This document shows positions 44,049 to 51,904 of a stretch of DNA of 64,000 bases, piece after piece. The notes beneath the pieces were generated by a model. It was given only the letters and a program-made list of their open reading frames with translations. It was not told the origin of the DNA and did not search any database. Position 1 is the stretch's first letter. Each line of letters starts with the position of its first letter. A program made the translations under genes and the position numbers. This stretch comes from JAICYJ01 sp035695105 (lineage in GTDB: Bacteria > Actinomycetota > Thermoleophilia > Gaiellales > JAICJC01), in NCBI GenBank assembly GCA_035695105.1, contig DASSEV010000062.1, positions 43,095 through 107,094 of the forward strand, in the 5' to 3' direction.

Positions 44049-44853
44049 CCAGGCGGCGCCGCATCACCTCGACCGCCTCCGGGTTCGAGTCGATCAGGAC
44101 GTAGTGCCGCCCCAGCATCTGCGCCACGGCCCCGAGCGTCCCCGAGCCGGCGAAGAAGTCGAGCACCACGTCGCCCGGCCGCGTCGATGCCTGCACCATC
44201 CGCCGCACGATGCCCTCCGGCTTCTGCGTGGGATACCCCGTCTTCTCGTGCCCGTTCGTGGGGACGATCGTGTGCCACCACACGGAGGTGGGCAGCTTGC
44301 CGCGCTCCCGCTTCTCCGGGGTGACCAGCCCCGGCGCCATGTACGGCTCGCGGTCGACCTGCTCGGAGTCGAAGTGGTACCGCTGCGGGTCGCGGACGTA
44401 CACCAGGATCGTGTCGTGCTTCGTCGGCCAGCGCCGGCGGCTTTTCGCCCCGTAGTCGTAGGCCCAGATCAGCTCGTTCAGGAAGCACTCCCGGCCGAAG
44501 ATGCCGTCCAGCAGCACCTTGACGTAGTGCGCCTCGCGCGGGTCGAGGTGCACGTAGAGCGTTCCGGTCTCGGCCAGCAGCCGGCGCGCCTCGAGCAGCC
44601 GCGGCTCGAGGAAGGCGGCGTAGTCGTCGAACGCGTCGTCGTAGCCCGCCCGCCCCAGCTCCTCACTGCGGTAGCGGCGCCCCGCGAACCCGGTGCGGTC
44701 GCCCGCGGCGTCGGCAACCGTCGCCAGCGTCCGCCGCTCCTGCCGGCGGCCGGTGTTGAACGGCGGGTCGATGTAGATCAGCTGGAACGCGCCGTCCGGC
44801 AGCGACGGCAGCAGCTCCATGTTGTCGCCGAGCAGGATGCTGTCGAGCTCCAC
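44041..44853 (-). CDS. Orphan DNA (adenine or N4-cytosine) methyltransferase, beta-class order
   Basis: A 270-residue SAM-dependent amino-methyltransferase. The catalytic motif IV DPPFNTG (29-35) comes first and the SAM-binding motif I DFFAGSGTLG (from 232) last, which is the beta-class order; YPTQKPEGIVRRMVQAST precedes motif I. The target-recognition part is small (around SRRRWPTKHD). No restriction enzyme gene adjoins it, so it is probably an orphan modifying enzyme; the recognised sequence cannot be read. The GTG start follows TACACT by 6 nt (leaderless), although it also lies 17 nt after the desaturase stop and may be read from that operon too. Confidence 0.9.
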   Translation of the reverse strand: MELDSILLGDNMELLPSLPDGAFQLIYIDPPFNTGRRQERRTLATVADAAGDRTGFAGRRYRSEELGRAGYDDAFDDYAAFLEPRLLEARRLLAETGTLYVHLDPREAHYVKVLLDGIFGRECFLNELIWAYDYGAKSRRRWPTKHDTILVYVRDPQRYHFDSEQVDREPYMAPGLVTPEKRERGKLPTSVWWHTIVPTNGHEKTGYPTQKPEGIVRRMVQASTRPGDVVLDFFAGSGTLGAVAQMLGRHYVLIDSNPEAVEVMRRRLAR

Positions 44854-44870
44854 GCCGCCAGTGTAGGAGG

Positions 44871-45794
44871 CTACGCGGAGCGCTTCAGCTTGCGCACGAT
44901 CTGCTCGCTGGTCGGCCGCCGCACGTCCGTCACCCAGCCGAGCTTCTCCCAGCTGCGGATGACGAGGCCGGACACGTCAATCTGCGTCCGTCCCAGCCCG
45001 TGGAACGCGGACGTGGGGAAGACGTGGTGGTTGTGGTGCCACGACTCGCCCAGCGACGGCAGCGCCAGCACCCAGTTGTTCGTGGAGTGGTCATACGCCG
45101 CGAACGGCCGGCGGCCGAAGTAGTGGCAGATCGAGTTGACGCTCCACGTCACGTGGTGGTTCAGGAAGAGGCGCACCAGCCCACCCCACAGCAGGCCGGT
45201 GAAGGCGCCGCGCCAGGTGCCGCCGGTGAGCAGATAGCCGAGCACGAAGGGCACGACAAAGCCCATCACTGCCCACAGCAGGAACGTCCGGTCGACGAAC
45301 CGGACGAGCTTGTCCTCGACCAGGTCGCGTCCCATCCGCGCCCGCTCGAGCGCCTGCCGGTGGGTGAACATCCAGCCCATGTGCGCGTGCAGCAGGCCGC
45401 GCAGCTGGCCGCCGATGCCTCCGCCGAACCCGTGGTGGGGGCTGTGCGGATCGCCCTCCTTGTCGGAGTTGGCGTGGTGCGTGCGGTGGTCGACCGCCCA
45501 CGTGATGGCGGGGCCCTGGATGGCCATCGAGCCGAACACGAGCAGCGCCGCCTTCAGCGGCTTGACGGCCTTGAACGCCTGGTGCGTGAGCATGCGGTGA
45601 AAGCCGATCGTGATGCCGAACCCGCACAGCACGTACAGCACCACCAGCAGCACGAGATCCGTCCACCCCACGAAGGTGTTCCAGAGCAGCGTTACGGCCG
45701 CGATGAACCCGAGGAACGGGATCACCGTCAGGCCCAGCATGACGATCTTCTGGCCCCAGCCCGCGGACTGCGGCAGCTCCTCGATTACCTGCAC
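44871..45794 (-). CDS. Acyl-CoA/fatty acid desaturase
   Basis: A 307-residue membrane di-iron desaturase. The three His boxes are HRMLTH (66-71), HRTHH (103-107) and HHNHH (253-257, in SWHHNHHVFPTSAFHGLG). Four hydrophobic segments flank them in the usual pairing. It resembles delta-9 acyl-CoA desaturases, which introduce double bonds to adjust membrane fluidity, a typical response to cold; the position is inferred. It sits in a minus-strand operon between a DNA glycosylase-like gene (7-nt gap) and the methyltransferase gene, which have no obvious lipid role. Confidence 0.94.
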   Translation of the reverse strand: MQVIEELPQSAGWGQKIVMLGLTVIPFLGFIAAVTLLWNTFVGWTDLVLLVVLYVLCGFGITIGFHRMLTHQAFKAVKPLKAALLVFGSMAIQGPAITWAVDHRTHHANSDKEGDPHSPHHGFGGGIGGQLRGLLHAHMGWMFTHRQALERARMGRDLVEDKLVRFVDRTFLLWAVMGFVVPFVLGYLLTGGTWRGAFTGLLWGGLVRLFLNHHVTWSVNSICHYFGRRPFAAYDHSTNNWVLALPSLGESWHHNHHVFPTSAFHGLGRTQIDVSGLVIRSWEKLGWVTDVRRPTSEQIVRKLKRSA

Positions 45795-45801
45795 GGCTCC
45801 C

Positions 45802-46383
45802 TCATGTTCGTGATCGTTCCGCGCGCACCTTCGCCTTGTGCGCGCGCTTTGCAGCCTGGTACTCGGCCAGGGCCTCAGGAGAGTCCACGTCCCCGAGCGT
45901 GGGATGGCCCGGCAGCACGTCTTCCCACCCCTCGGGCCGCACGCCGAACTGCTTGACCAGCGTGGCCGTGAGGCTCCGCACCTTCATGTCGCCGATGCCC
46001 GGGAGCGCTCCGAGCCGCTTGACGAGATCCGCGCCGCTCGCCGCCTCCGTCCAGACCCGGGATCCGTCCCCGCCGTAGCGGTCGGCGATCACGCCGCAGA
46101 GCGCCTGCACCCTGCCTGCCATCGCGCCCGGGAAGCGGTGGATCGCCGGCTTCTCGCGGAACACGGCCTCCAGCTCGTCCGGCGGCATCGCGGCGATCCG
46201 GCCCGGGTCGAGAGTGCCCAGCCGCTGCTTCAGCGCGAGCGGCCCGGCGAACGCCTTCTGCACGGTCACCTGCTGGTCGAGCGCGAACCCGATCAGCAGC
46301 GCGTTTCCGTCGCCGGCCAGCAGCCGGTTGGCCTCGTCGTCCTCAGTCCAGGGCAGCGTGGCGGGGGCGGTGGCGCTCGACAT
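45802..46383 (-). CDS. HhH-GPD-type base-excision repair protein (TIGR03252 type)
   Basis: A 193-residue actinobacterial protein of the helix-hairpin-helix DNA glycosylase superfamily. ALLIGFALDQQVTVQKAFAG is the glycosylase-like N-terminal helix pair, LGALPGIGDMKVRSLTATL the HhH element, and DVLPGHPTLGDVDSPEAL the following loop with the likely catalytic Asp. It lacks the 4Fe-4S cysteines of Nth/MutY. The family is uncharacterised (TIGR03252). It lies 12 nt downstream of the SDR gene and 7 nt upstream of the desaturase gene. A role in DNA repair is plausible but not shown. Confidence 0.88.
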   Translation of the reverse strand: MSSATAPATLPWTEDDEANRLLAGDGNALLIGFALDQQVTVQKAFAGPLALKQRLGTLDPGRIAAMPPDELEAVFREKPAIHRFPGAMAGRVQALCGVIADRYGGDGSRVWTEAASGADLVKRLGALPGIGDMKVRSLTATLVKQFGVRPEGWEDVLPGHPTLGDVDSPEALAEYQAAKRAHKAKVRAERSRT

Positions 46384-46395
46384 TCGCGAGGAAGG

Positions 46396-47109
46396 TTACC
46401 TGTATCCCGCGGTCGCGGATCCGGATTCCAATGCATCCACAACCCAGCGCGCCACCTTCTCGGGCGGGTCGCCGCCCGTCCGGCGCGTCGAGCCTCGCGC
46501 AACCGCCGAGAACTCCGTGTCCGTGAGCGCCGGCTTGACGTTCACCACGTGGATGCCGTGGTCGCGAAGCTCGCGGTAGCCGGTGCGCGACAGCAGGTCG
46601 ACGGCGGCCTTCGACGCGGCGTAGGCGCCGCTGCCCGGGTCGGGGAACTCGCCGACGATCGAGGAGATGTTGACGATGCCACCGCCCTGCCGCTGGCGCA
46701 CCAGCTGTTCCCCGGCTGCGCGCATCCCGTAAATGACGCCCAGCACGTTCGTGCGGATCATGCCCTCCACCCGGTCGGCGTCGATCTCGTGGAGCGGGCC
46801 GAACACGCCGTAGCCGGCGTTGTTGACCATGACCGTCAGCTTGCCGCCCCAGTCCACGGCGGCCGCCACCAGCGCCTGCACCTGCCGGTAGTCGCCGACG
46901 TCGCAGACGACGGGCAGCCCGTCCAGCTCCTTCGCGATCGGCTCCAGCACCTCCATCCGCCGCGACGACACCACCACCCGCGCGCCGGCGTCCCGCAGTG
47001 CCCGGGCCACCGCCAGCCCGATGCCGCTGGATGCCCCGGTGACGACGGCGACGGCTCCGTCGAGTGACACGGTGGCCCCGCGCGGGCCTGGAATCTCCTG
47101 TGCGCTCAT
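46396..47109 (-). CDS. Short-chain dehydrogenase/reductase
   Basis: A 237-residue classical SDR: cofactor loop VVTGASSGIGLAVARAL, VNNAGYGVFGPL, catalytic Ser in NISSIVGEF and the Y-x3-K pair in SGAYAASKAAVDLLSR, then NVKPALTDTEF. RRMEV after the second strand suggests NADP preference. The substrate is unknown; the lack of C-terminal extension and the PAL in place of the usual PGF/PG after catalysis are minor oddities. ATG at 47109 has a GAGGT ribosome site. It heads the operon SDR-glycosylase-desaturase-methyltransferase. Confidence 0.9.
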   Translation of the reverse strand: MSAQEIPGPRGATVSLDGAVAVVTGASSGIGLAVARALRDAGARVVVSSRRMEVLEPIAKELDGLPVVCDVGDYRQVQALVAAAVDWGGKLTVMVNNAGYGVFGPLHEIDADRVEGMIRTNVLGVIYGMRAAGEQLVRQRQGGGIVNISSIVGEFPDPGSGAYAASKAAVDLLSRTGYRELRDHGIHVVNVKPALTDTEFSAVARGSTRRTGGDPPEKVARWVVDALESGSATAGYR

Positions 47110-47132
47110 GCTGACCTCGCTACCCTGCGGTC

Positions 47133-47471
47133 GTGATGCCGAATCCCCTGAAGACCTCCCTGCGCGCGCTCGAGCGGCGGCTCGCGCGGGTCGGCCTGCG
47201 CATGATACGGCCCTGGGAACGGTTGCCCGTCGCCGCGCAGGTGGCGATCGCCTTCCCGACGTGGGCGGTGCTGCTGTTCCTGTTCCACCTCGGCCCGCTC
47301 CACCAGCCACCGGTGCGCGCCGTGTTCTACGGCATCTTCTGGTCGCTCGTCTTCACGCCGGTGGGCGTGCTCGCGACGCAGAACGAGCTGCGCAAGCGGC
47401 GCGAGAAGGAGCGCGAGGCGGCGGGCGACGCCTCCTCGCCGGACCAGGTGCAGAGCCACTCAGCTTCGTGA
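47133..47471 (+). CDS. Small membrane protein of unknown function
   Basis: A 112-residue protein with a basic N-terminal part (LKTSLRALERRLARVGLRMI), two transmembrane helices (about 37-53 and 62-82: VAIAFPTWAVLLFLFHLG and VFYGIFWSLVFTPVGVLA) and a charged C-terminal helix ELRKRREKEREAAG. No family is recognised. GTG (47133) or ATG (47136) may start it; TACCCT (47121-47126) stands 6 nt before the GTG, which supports a real leaderless gene. It is divergent from the SDR gene and its tail overlaps the convergent ADH gene by 12 bp. Confidence 0.72.
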   Translation: MMPNPLKTSLRALERRLARVGLRMIRPWERLPVAAQVAIAFPTWAVLLFLFHLGPLHQPPVRAVFYGIFWSLVFTPVGVLATQNELRKRREKEREAAGDASSPDQVQSHSAS

Positions 47472-48617
47472 TGTGCCCAGGGCGAGGCCCTGGCGGAGCG
47501 CCGCGACCACCTCGTCGTGCGTCCACGGCGATGGCGCCACCGAGATGAAGTAGTCCTGCAGCGCGTTATCGGCGAGCTCGTCGAGATCGTGCTCGCGGAC
47601 GCCCACCGACTCCAGCGTCTCGAAGTCCAGCTCCTGGAGGATCCGGCGCACAGCCCGAACGGCCCGTGACCCGTCGGCAGACCCGTCGTCCTCCTCGCCC
47701 AGCGCGTCGGCGATCCGCTCGAACTGCTCGGGCACGTACGCACGGTCGCGGTCCATCGTCTCGGCCAGAACGAGCCCGATCGTCAGGCCGTGGGGAAGCC
47801 CGTACCTGCCGCCGATCGCCTGGGCGATGGAATGCTCGGAGCCGCAGTCACTGATGTTCATCGCGAGGCCGCCCATCAGGCTCGCGCACATCATGTCGCT
47901 TCGCGCATCGGCATCCGAGCCGTCGCGGACCGCACGCACCAGCGCGCCGCCCGCCAGGCGGGTGCCCTCGAGCCCGATCGCGTCACCGACCGGCGTGCGG
48001 GCGGTGACGACCAGCGCCGCCATCGCCTGGGCCAGCGCGTCGATCCCGGTGTAGGCGGTCAGCTTGGCCGGCAGGCCGTGGGTCAGCGTCGGGTCGACCA
48101 GGGCATGCTGGGCGCGCAGCAGCGGGCTCGCGATGCCGGCCTTGATGTGCGTCTGCTCGTCGGTGATCACGGCTCCGCCCGACACCTCCGACCCCGTGCC
48201 GGCCGTGGTGGGCACGCAGACCAGCGGCAGCCGCGGTGGCTCGTATGCCGCCTCGCCGCGTGCGAAGGCCATGTACGGGCTGCCCTGGCCCGCCACCAGC
48301 CGCGCCGCCTTGGCGGTGTCCATGGACGAGCCTCCGCCCAGCGCGACCACGGCGTCGCACCCGGAATCGGTGAGTGCCGCCGCCGCTTCCTCCACCAGCC
48401 CCACGGTCGGCTCACCGGCGTCCTTCTCGAACCGCACCGCGCCCTCGAGCGGTGCGATCGCGGCAGCGATGCCGGGCACGAACCCGTCCAGCCCGCGATC
48501 CATCACCAGGAACGGCTTGGTCGCGCCCTCCTCCGCCAGCACGGCGGCAAGCTGGCCCGCGACGCCGTCGCCGAAGCGAATCTTGACGGGCAGGTGGTTT
48601 CGGAACGGGGCGATCAT
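47460..48617 (-). CDS. Iron-containing alcohol dehydrogenase-like protein with altered metal site
   Basis: A 385-residue member of the group III dehydrogenases. GGGSSMDTAKA binds the cofactor phosphate and VPTTAGTGSEVSG is typical. The metal site differs: D193 is kept, but the usual His four residues on is Q197 (TGIDALAQAM); H262 and H276 are kept; and the conserved His between them is Q266 (EHSIAQAIGGRYGLPHG). A standard Fe or Zn site is therefore doubtful, recalling metal-free maleylacetate reductase relatives. The ATG at 48617 has a clear AAGGAG. It follows the MOSC gene by 10 nt, in the same operon. Confidence 0.85.
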   Translation of the reverse strand: MIAPFRNHLPVKIRFGDGVAGQLAAVLAEEGATKPFLVMDRGLDGFVPGIAAAIAPLEGAVRFEKDAGEPTVGLVEEAAAALTDSGCDAVVALGGGSSMDTAKAARLVAGQGSPYMAFARGEAAYEPPRLPLVCVPTTAGTGSEVSGGAVITDEQTHIKAGIASPLLRAQHALVDPTLTHGLPAKLTAYTGIDALAQAMAALVVTARTPVGDAIGLEGTRLAGGALVRAVRDGSDADARSDMMCASLMGGLAMNISDCGSEHSIAQAIGGRYGLPHGLTIGLVLAETMDRDRAYVPEQFERIADALGEEDDGSADGSRAVRAVRRILQELDFETLESVGVREHDLDELADNALQDYFISVAPSPWTHDEVVAALRQGLALGTSRS

Positions 48618-48627
48618 CGCGCTCCTT

Positions 48628-49386
48628 TCAGACGAGTTGGACGGGGTCTCCGACCGCCACGTCACCGGGCTCGACGACGTCGGCGTAGACCCCGAAGCAG
48701 ACCTCGCCGTCGTCCTGGCGCCGGTAGGACGCGAGCACGCGCAGGGTGTCGAGGTCGCGCTCGCCGCTGTCGGGGTTCTTGGTTATCAGTGAGCAGCGCT
48801 GGTCGCGCTCGGCCACCCGCAGGACGGCCGTCCCAGCGCGCACGTCGCGCCCGATCCAGGAGTCCTCCTCGTGCGGGTCCGTGCCCTCGATCAGGAGCGA
48901 GTTGCGGAACCGCCGCGGGTCGAGCGGCTGCGCGAGGTTCGCGCGAGACGAGAGCTGCTCGACCGACCCGAGCGAGAGCATCGACATGGCGTGGCTGTCC
49001 TGGGCCGGGCCGCCGAGCGCCCGCATCAGCCGCATCGGGATGCCGGTCAGCGCCGAGAGCTCCGCCGCCCACGGGCCGTCCACGATCACGCCGCGCAGCG
49101 GCCGCCCGAACATCAGCACCTCGTGCTCCCGATCATCGCCGACCGTGCCGGCCACCTCGCGGCCGCCGGGCAGCAGCATCGTCAGCTCGTTCCGCTCGAC
49201 GTCGAAGCGCGTGCGGGCGTGGGCGAGGGCGCCGTAGCGGCGCAGCGTCGCCACCTCGTCGCGGTCGTCGAGCACGACGAAGGCGCGGTCGCCCGGGATC
49301 CCGTGCGGCGTCACAGCCGTCCGCTCGGCCTGCATCAGGCCCAGCGACTTGACCGGTGAGAGGAAGATGGCGCGGACGCGGGCCAC
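48628..49386 (-). CDS. MOSC domain protein (YcbX-like)
   Basis: A 252-residue protein with the N-terminal beta-barrel domain (SPVKSLGLMQAERTAVTPHG, with GDRAFVVLDD) and a C-terminal MOSC domain, in which AERDQRCSLITKNPDSGERD carries the conserved Cys that can bind molybdenum cofactor. Relatives (YcbX, YiiM, mARC) reduce N-hydroxylated compounds or handle sulfur. The GTG at 49386 starts the conserved IFLSPVKS region; TAGGCT 11 nt before it (49398-49403, minus strand) overlaps the forward -10 of ferritin. The open frame continues upstream into the ferritin leader without support. Confidence 0.87.
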   Translation of the reverse strand: MARVRAIFLSPVKSLGLMQAERTAVTPHGIPGDRAFVVLDDRDEVATLRRYGALAHARTRFDVERNELTMLLPGGREVAGTVGDDREHEVLMFGRPLRGVIVDGPWAAELSALTGIPMRLMRALGGPAQDSHAMSMLSLGSVEQLSSRANLAQPLDPRRFRNSLLIEGTDPHEEDSWIGRDVRAGTAVLRVAERDQRCSLITKNPDSGERDLDTLRVLASYRRQDDGEVCFGVYADVVEPGDVAVGDPVQLV

Positions 49387-49396
49387 GGACGTCGGA

Positions 49397-49403
49397 TAGC
49401 CTA
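49397..49403. promoter_or_regulatory. Symmetric bidirectional -10 element (TAGCCTA)
   Basis: The heptamer TAGCCTA reads TAGCCT forward and TAGGCT backward, a TANNNT -10 in both directions. Forward it suits ferritin (start 49448, with a leader containing AGGAG); backward it suits the MOSC gene (start 49386). Such symmetric promoters are known in bacteria. Confidence 0.55.
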
Positions 49404-49447
49404 CTGCGCGCACGGCCCAGGAACTCGATCCCAGGAGCAGGTTGGCC

Positions 49448-49978
49448 ATGTCCCAGTCCCGGTTTGCAGAAGCGCTCAACGGCCAGATCGCCTACGAGTT
49501 CGGCGCGTCGCAGCAGTACGTGGCGATCGCGATCCACTACGACGCGGAGACGTTGCCCCGTCTGGCGGCGCACTTCTACCAGCAGTCGCTCGAGGAGCGG
49601 AACCACGCCATGATGATGGTGCAGTACCTGCTCGACGCGGGCCTCGACGTGACCATCCCGGGCGTCGCGGCGCCGCAGACGACCTTCGGAGACGTGGTCG
49701 AGCCGGTCGCCCTGGCCCTGTCCCAGGAGCGTCGCGTGACCGAGCAGATCGGTGCGCTGGCCACGCTCGCCCGCGAGACCGGCGACTACGCCGGCGAGCA
49801 GTTCATGCAGTGGTTCATCAAGGAGCAGGTGGAGGAGGTGGCGAGCATGTCGAGCCTCCTGACCGTGGTCGAGCGTGCCCGCGACAACCCGCTGCTGGCC
49901 GAGGAGTACCTGGCCCGCGAGGCGGCCGCCGAGGCTGCCGACCCCACCGCACCACATGCCGCGGGCGGCGCGCTCTAG
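49448..49978 (+). CDS. Ferritin (iron storage)
   Basis: A 176-residue four-helix-bundle ferritin storing iron as a 24-mer shell. Ferroxidase residues are visible as Glu in AYEFGASQQY, the ExxH pair in EERNHAMMMVQYLL, and Glu and Gln in the later ERRVTEQI and IKEQVEEVASM helices. No haem-binding Met signature was seen, so it is of the BfrB/Ftn type rather than a bacterioferritin. The ATG at 49448 has AGGAG upstream; TTG at 49442 is also in frame. Its last 23 nt overlap the next gene. No iron-box was recognised, so control is not apparent. Confidence 0.93.
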   Translation: MSQSRFAEALNGQIAYEFGASQQYVAIAIHYDAETLPRLAAHFYQQSLEERNHAMMMVQYLLDAGLDVTIPGVAAPQTTFGDVVEPVALALSQERRVTEQIGALATLARETGDYAGEQFMQWFIKEQVEEVASMSSLLTVVERARDNPLLAEEYLAREAAAEAADPTAPHAAGGAL

Positions 49979-50432
49979 CGTCGCACTCGCCGCGGTGCTG
50001 CTGATGCTTGGCGCAGGCTGCCTGGGCGGCGGGTCCTCGAGCAGCGCCGGATCGGCGGGCAACGGGCCGACCCGCGCGCAGTTCCGGCAGCAGGCGGTTG
50101 CCATCTGCCGGCGCTACCAGCGGCGGATCGGGTCGCTGAAGACGGCGAGCGATCTCGCCCATCTGGCATCACAGGGCGCTCGCGCCGTCGCGCTCGAGCG
50201 CGCGGAGCTGCGCGAGCTGCGGGCGCTCACCCCGCCCGCGGCCGACCGGGTCGCCGTGACGCGCATGCTCGACAGCCTCGAGCAGTCGATCGGCACGGGC
50301 GCCAAGCTGGTGGCGGCGGCGAAGGCGAACGACGCCGCCGGGGTCGCGGCCGATGCGGAGCTGCTCAAGGCGCAGCTGGGAACCACCGGCGTGCTCGCGC
50401 GCCCGTTCGGGCTGGACGTGTGCACGTCGTGA
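49956..50432 (+). CDS. Predicted lipoprotein of unknown function
   Basis: A 158-residue predicted lipoprotein. MPRAARSSVALAAVLLMLGAGC is a signal sequence with lipobox LGAGC, followed by a Gly/Ser-rich linker. The mature part is helical (AVAICRRYQRRIGSLKTASD, ALERAELRELRAL) with two widely spaced Cys, one near the end (DVCTS), a pattern of many actinobacterial small lipoproteins. No family role is known. The ATG lies inside the ferritin gene (23-nt overlap), and the stop overlaps the next gene, so the three are probably one transcript. Confidence 0.8.
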   Translation: MPRAARSSVALAAVLLMLGAGCLGGGSSSSAGSAGNGPTRAQFRQQAVAICRRYQRRIGSLKTASDLAHLASQGARAVALERAELRELRALTPPAADRVAVTRMLDSLEQSIGTGAKLVAAAKANDAAGVAADAELLKAQLGTTGVLARPFGLDVCTS

Positions 50433-51088
50433 GCGCCGGCGGGCCGCAGAAGGTGCCGCTAGACGACCGCGGCTCGTTCGCCTGGACGCTGGGGCCGTCC
50501 GACCCGGTGAGCCGCACGTCGGCCGCGCTCGTGGTCGGCGGCGGCACGGTGCTGGTCGACCCGGTGGACACGCCCGAGCTGGAGGGCTGGCTGTCGACGC
50601 TGCCCCCGGTGAGCGGCGTGGTCACGCTGCTCGACCGCCACCAGCGCGACGCAGCGGCGCTCTCCGAGCGGCTGGGCGCGCCGCGGCTGACCCCGCGGGC
50701 GCTGGGCGGGCCCGGCGTGGGTCTGGAGGGCGTCGAGGAGCGACCGGTGATCGAGAGCAAGCGGTGGCGCGAGGCGCTGCTGTGGCTTCCCGACCGCAGG
50801 CTGCTGGTCTGCGCCGAGGTGCTCGGCACCGCCGGATTCGACCTCGCGAGATCCGGGGATCGCCTCGGCATGCACCCGATCGCCCGGCTGCGCCCACCGC
50901 GGACGCCGTTCCGCGGGCTCGTCCCGGAGACGATCGCCGTCGGCCACGGCCTGCCACTGCGCGAGGGCGCGGCGCTGGCGCTCGACAGGGCCCTGCGCAC
51001 CGGCAGGCGGGAGCTGCCGCTGAACTGGGTCAGGATCCTTGGGGAGGCGTTCAGATCGTGGCGAGCTGCGCGGCGAGCTCGTCGCTGA
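50429..51088 (+). CDS. Degenerate MBL-fold-like hypothetical protein
   Basis: About 219 residues with the plan of a metallo-beta-lactamase fold: TSAALVVGGGTVLVDPVDT like the first strands, EALLWLPDRRLLVCAEVLGT in place of the later GD strand, and ETIAVGHGLPL like the PGHG loop. The zinc motif HxHxDH is replaced by TLLDRHQRDAA, so most metal ligands are absent. It may be a non-catalytic or altered hydrolase. GTG at 50429 overlaps the preceding stop (GTGA); GTG at 50420 is an alternative. It overlaps the 3' end of the convergent DapA-like gene by 38 bp. Confidence 0.72.
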   Translation: MSAGGPQKVPLDDRGSFAWTLGPSDPVSRTSAALVVGGGTVLVDPVDTPELEGWLSTLPPVSGVVTLLDRHQRDAAALSERLGAPRLTPRALGGPGVGLEGVEERPVIESKRWREALLWLPDRRLLVCAEVLGTAGFDLARSGDRLGMHPIARLRPPRTPFRGLVPETIAVGHGLPLREGAALALDRALRTGRRELPLNWVRILGEAFRSWRAARRARR

Positions 51089-51881
51089 CCGGCATCAGCG
51101 GCCGGCGAACATCCGGCCTCACGGGCAGCCCGCGGTTGTGCAGCACCCACTTCAGCGCCGGGATGAACGTCGTCGTCCCGAGCGTGTCCCGCAGCGCCCG
51201 CAGGCGGCCGGCGTTCTCCTCCGTCGGGTCGTCGAGCACGCGGCGCACGTCCCGGGGGAACGCGCTCGCAAGCCCCGAGACCGAGCCGTACGCGCCGTCG
51301 GCCAGCGCCTCGGGCAGCAGCGGCTCCTGTCCGATGAACGCGCGCAGTCCGAGCGTCAGGTACGGCGACACCGCCTCGTAGGGGCTCTCCGACACCTTCA
51401 GGCCGGCCACGTTCGACGTCCGCTCGACCACTCGCGTGATCACCGCGGGGGTGAGCGGGTAGCCGCTGCGGGCCGTGAAGGCGTACAGGTAGAACGGAAG
51501 CGGCGCGCATGCGTCCGCCGCGGTCACGAAGTGCTCGACCAGCTCGTCCTCGCTCAGCTGGTAGTAGGGCGGCGGGATCACCGCCACGCCGTCGGCGTGG
51601 ATCGACGCGGCGTGCTCCGCGAGCGCCGCCGTCTCGGCCGTGGTCTGCGCACCGCAGTGGACGATCAGCATGCCGCTGCAGGCGACACGGAACTCCGATG
51701 CCGCCCGCACACGCTCGTGATGGTCGAGCTGGACGCCCTCGCCGGTGGTGCCCAGGCAGAAGATGCCGTCCACGCTGCCCTCCTCGAGGTGGCGGACGAG
51801 CGGCGCGATCGCGTCGACGTCGAGCGTGTCGCCTCCGTCGCGGAGCGGGGTCACGGATGCTGCGAGCAGTGGACGGTCCAT
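51051..51881 (-). CDS. Dihydrodipicolinate synthase family aldolase
   Basis: A 276-residue class I lyase of the DapA/NanA superfamily, forming a Schiff base with a 2-oxo acid. GIFCLGTTGEG is the substrate loop, LPFYLYAFTARSGYPL contains the Tyr and Arg, and NVAGLKVSESPYEA the catalytic Lys. It lies far from lysine biosynthesis genes and beside oxidoreductases, so a catabolic role (sugar-acid or similar) is more likely than lysine synthesis, but the substrate is unknown. ATG at 51881 gives the usual N-terminus (RPLLAASVTPL); an ATG at 51896 is possible but only 8 bp from the divergent oxidase start. Confidence 0.85.
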   Translation of the reverse strand: MDRPLLAASVTPLRDGGDTLDVDAIAPLVRHLEEGSVDGIFCLGTTGEGVQLDHHERVRAASEFRVACSGMLIVHCGAQTTAETAALAEHAASIHADGVAVIPPPYYQLSEDELVEHFVTAADACAPLPFYLYAFTARSGYPLTPAVITRVVERTSNVAGLKVSESPYEAVSPYLTLGLRAFIGQEPLLPEALADGAYGSVSGLASAFPRDVRRVLDDPTEENAGRLRALRDTLGTTTFIPALKWVLHNRGLPVRPDVRRPLMPVSDELAAQLATI

Positions 51882-51904
51882 CGGGTGTGCGAGCATAGCG
51901 CTCG

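Noticed and set aside
44041..44853. Restriction-modification system.
   Set aside because: No endonuclease, specificity or helicase gene is adjacent; rpiA and a desaturase flank the methyltransferase.
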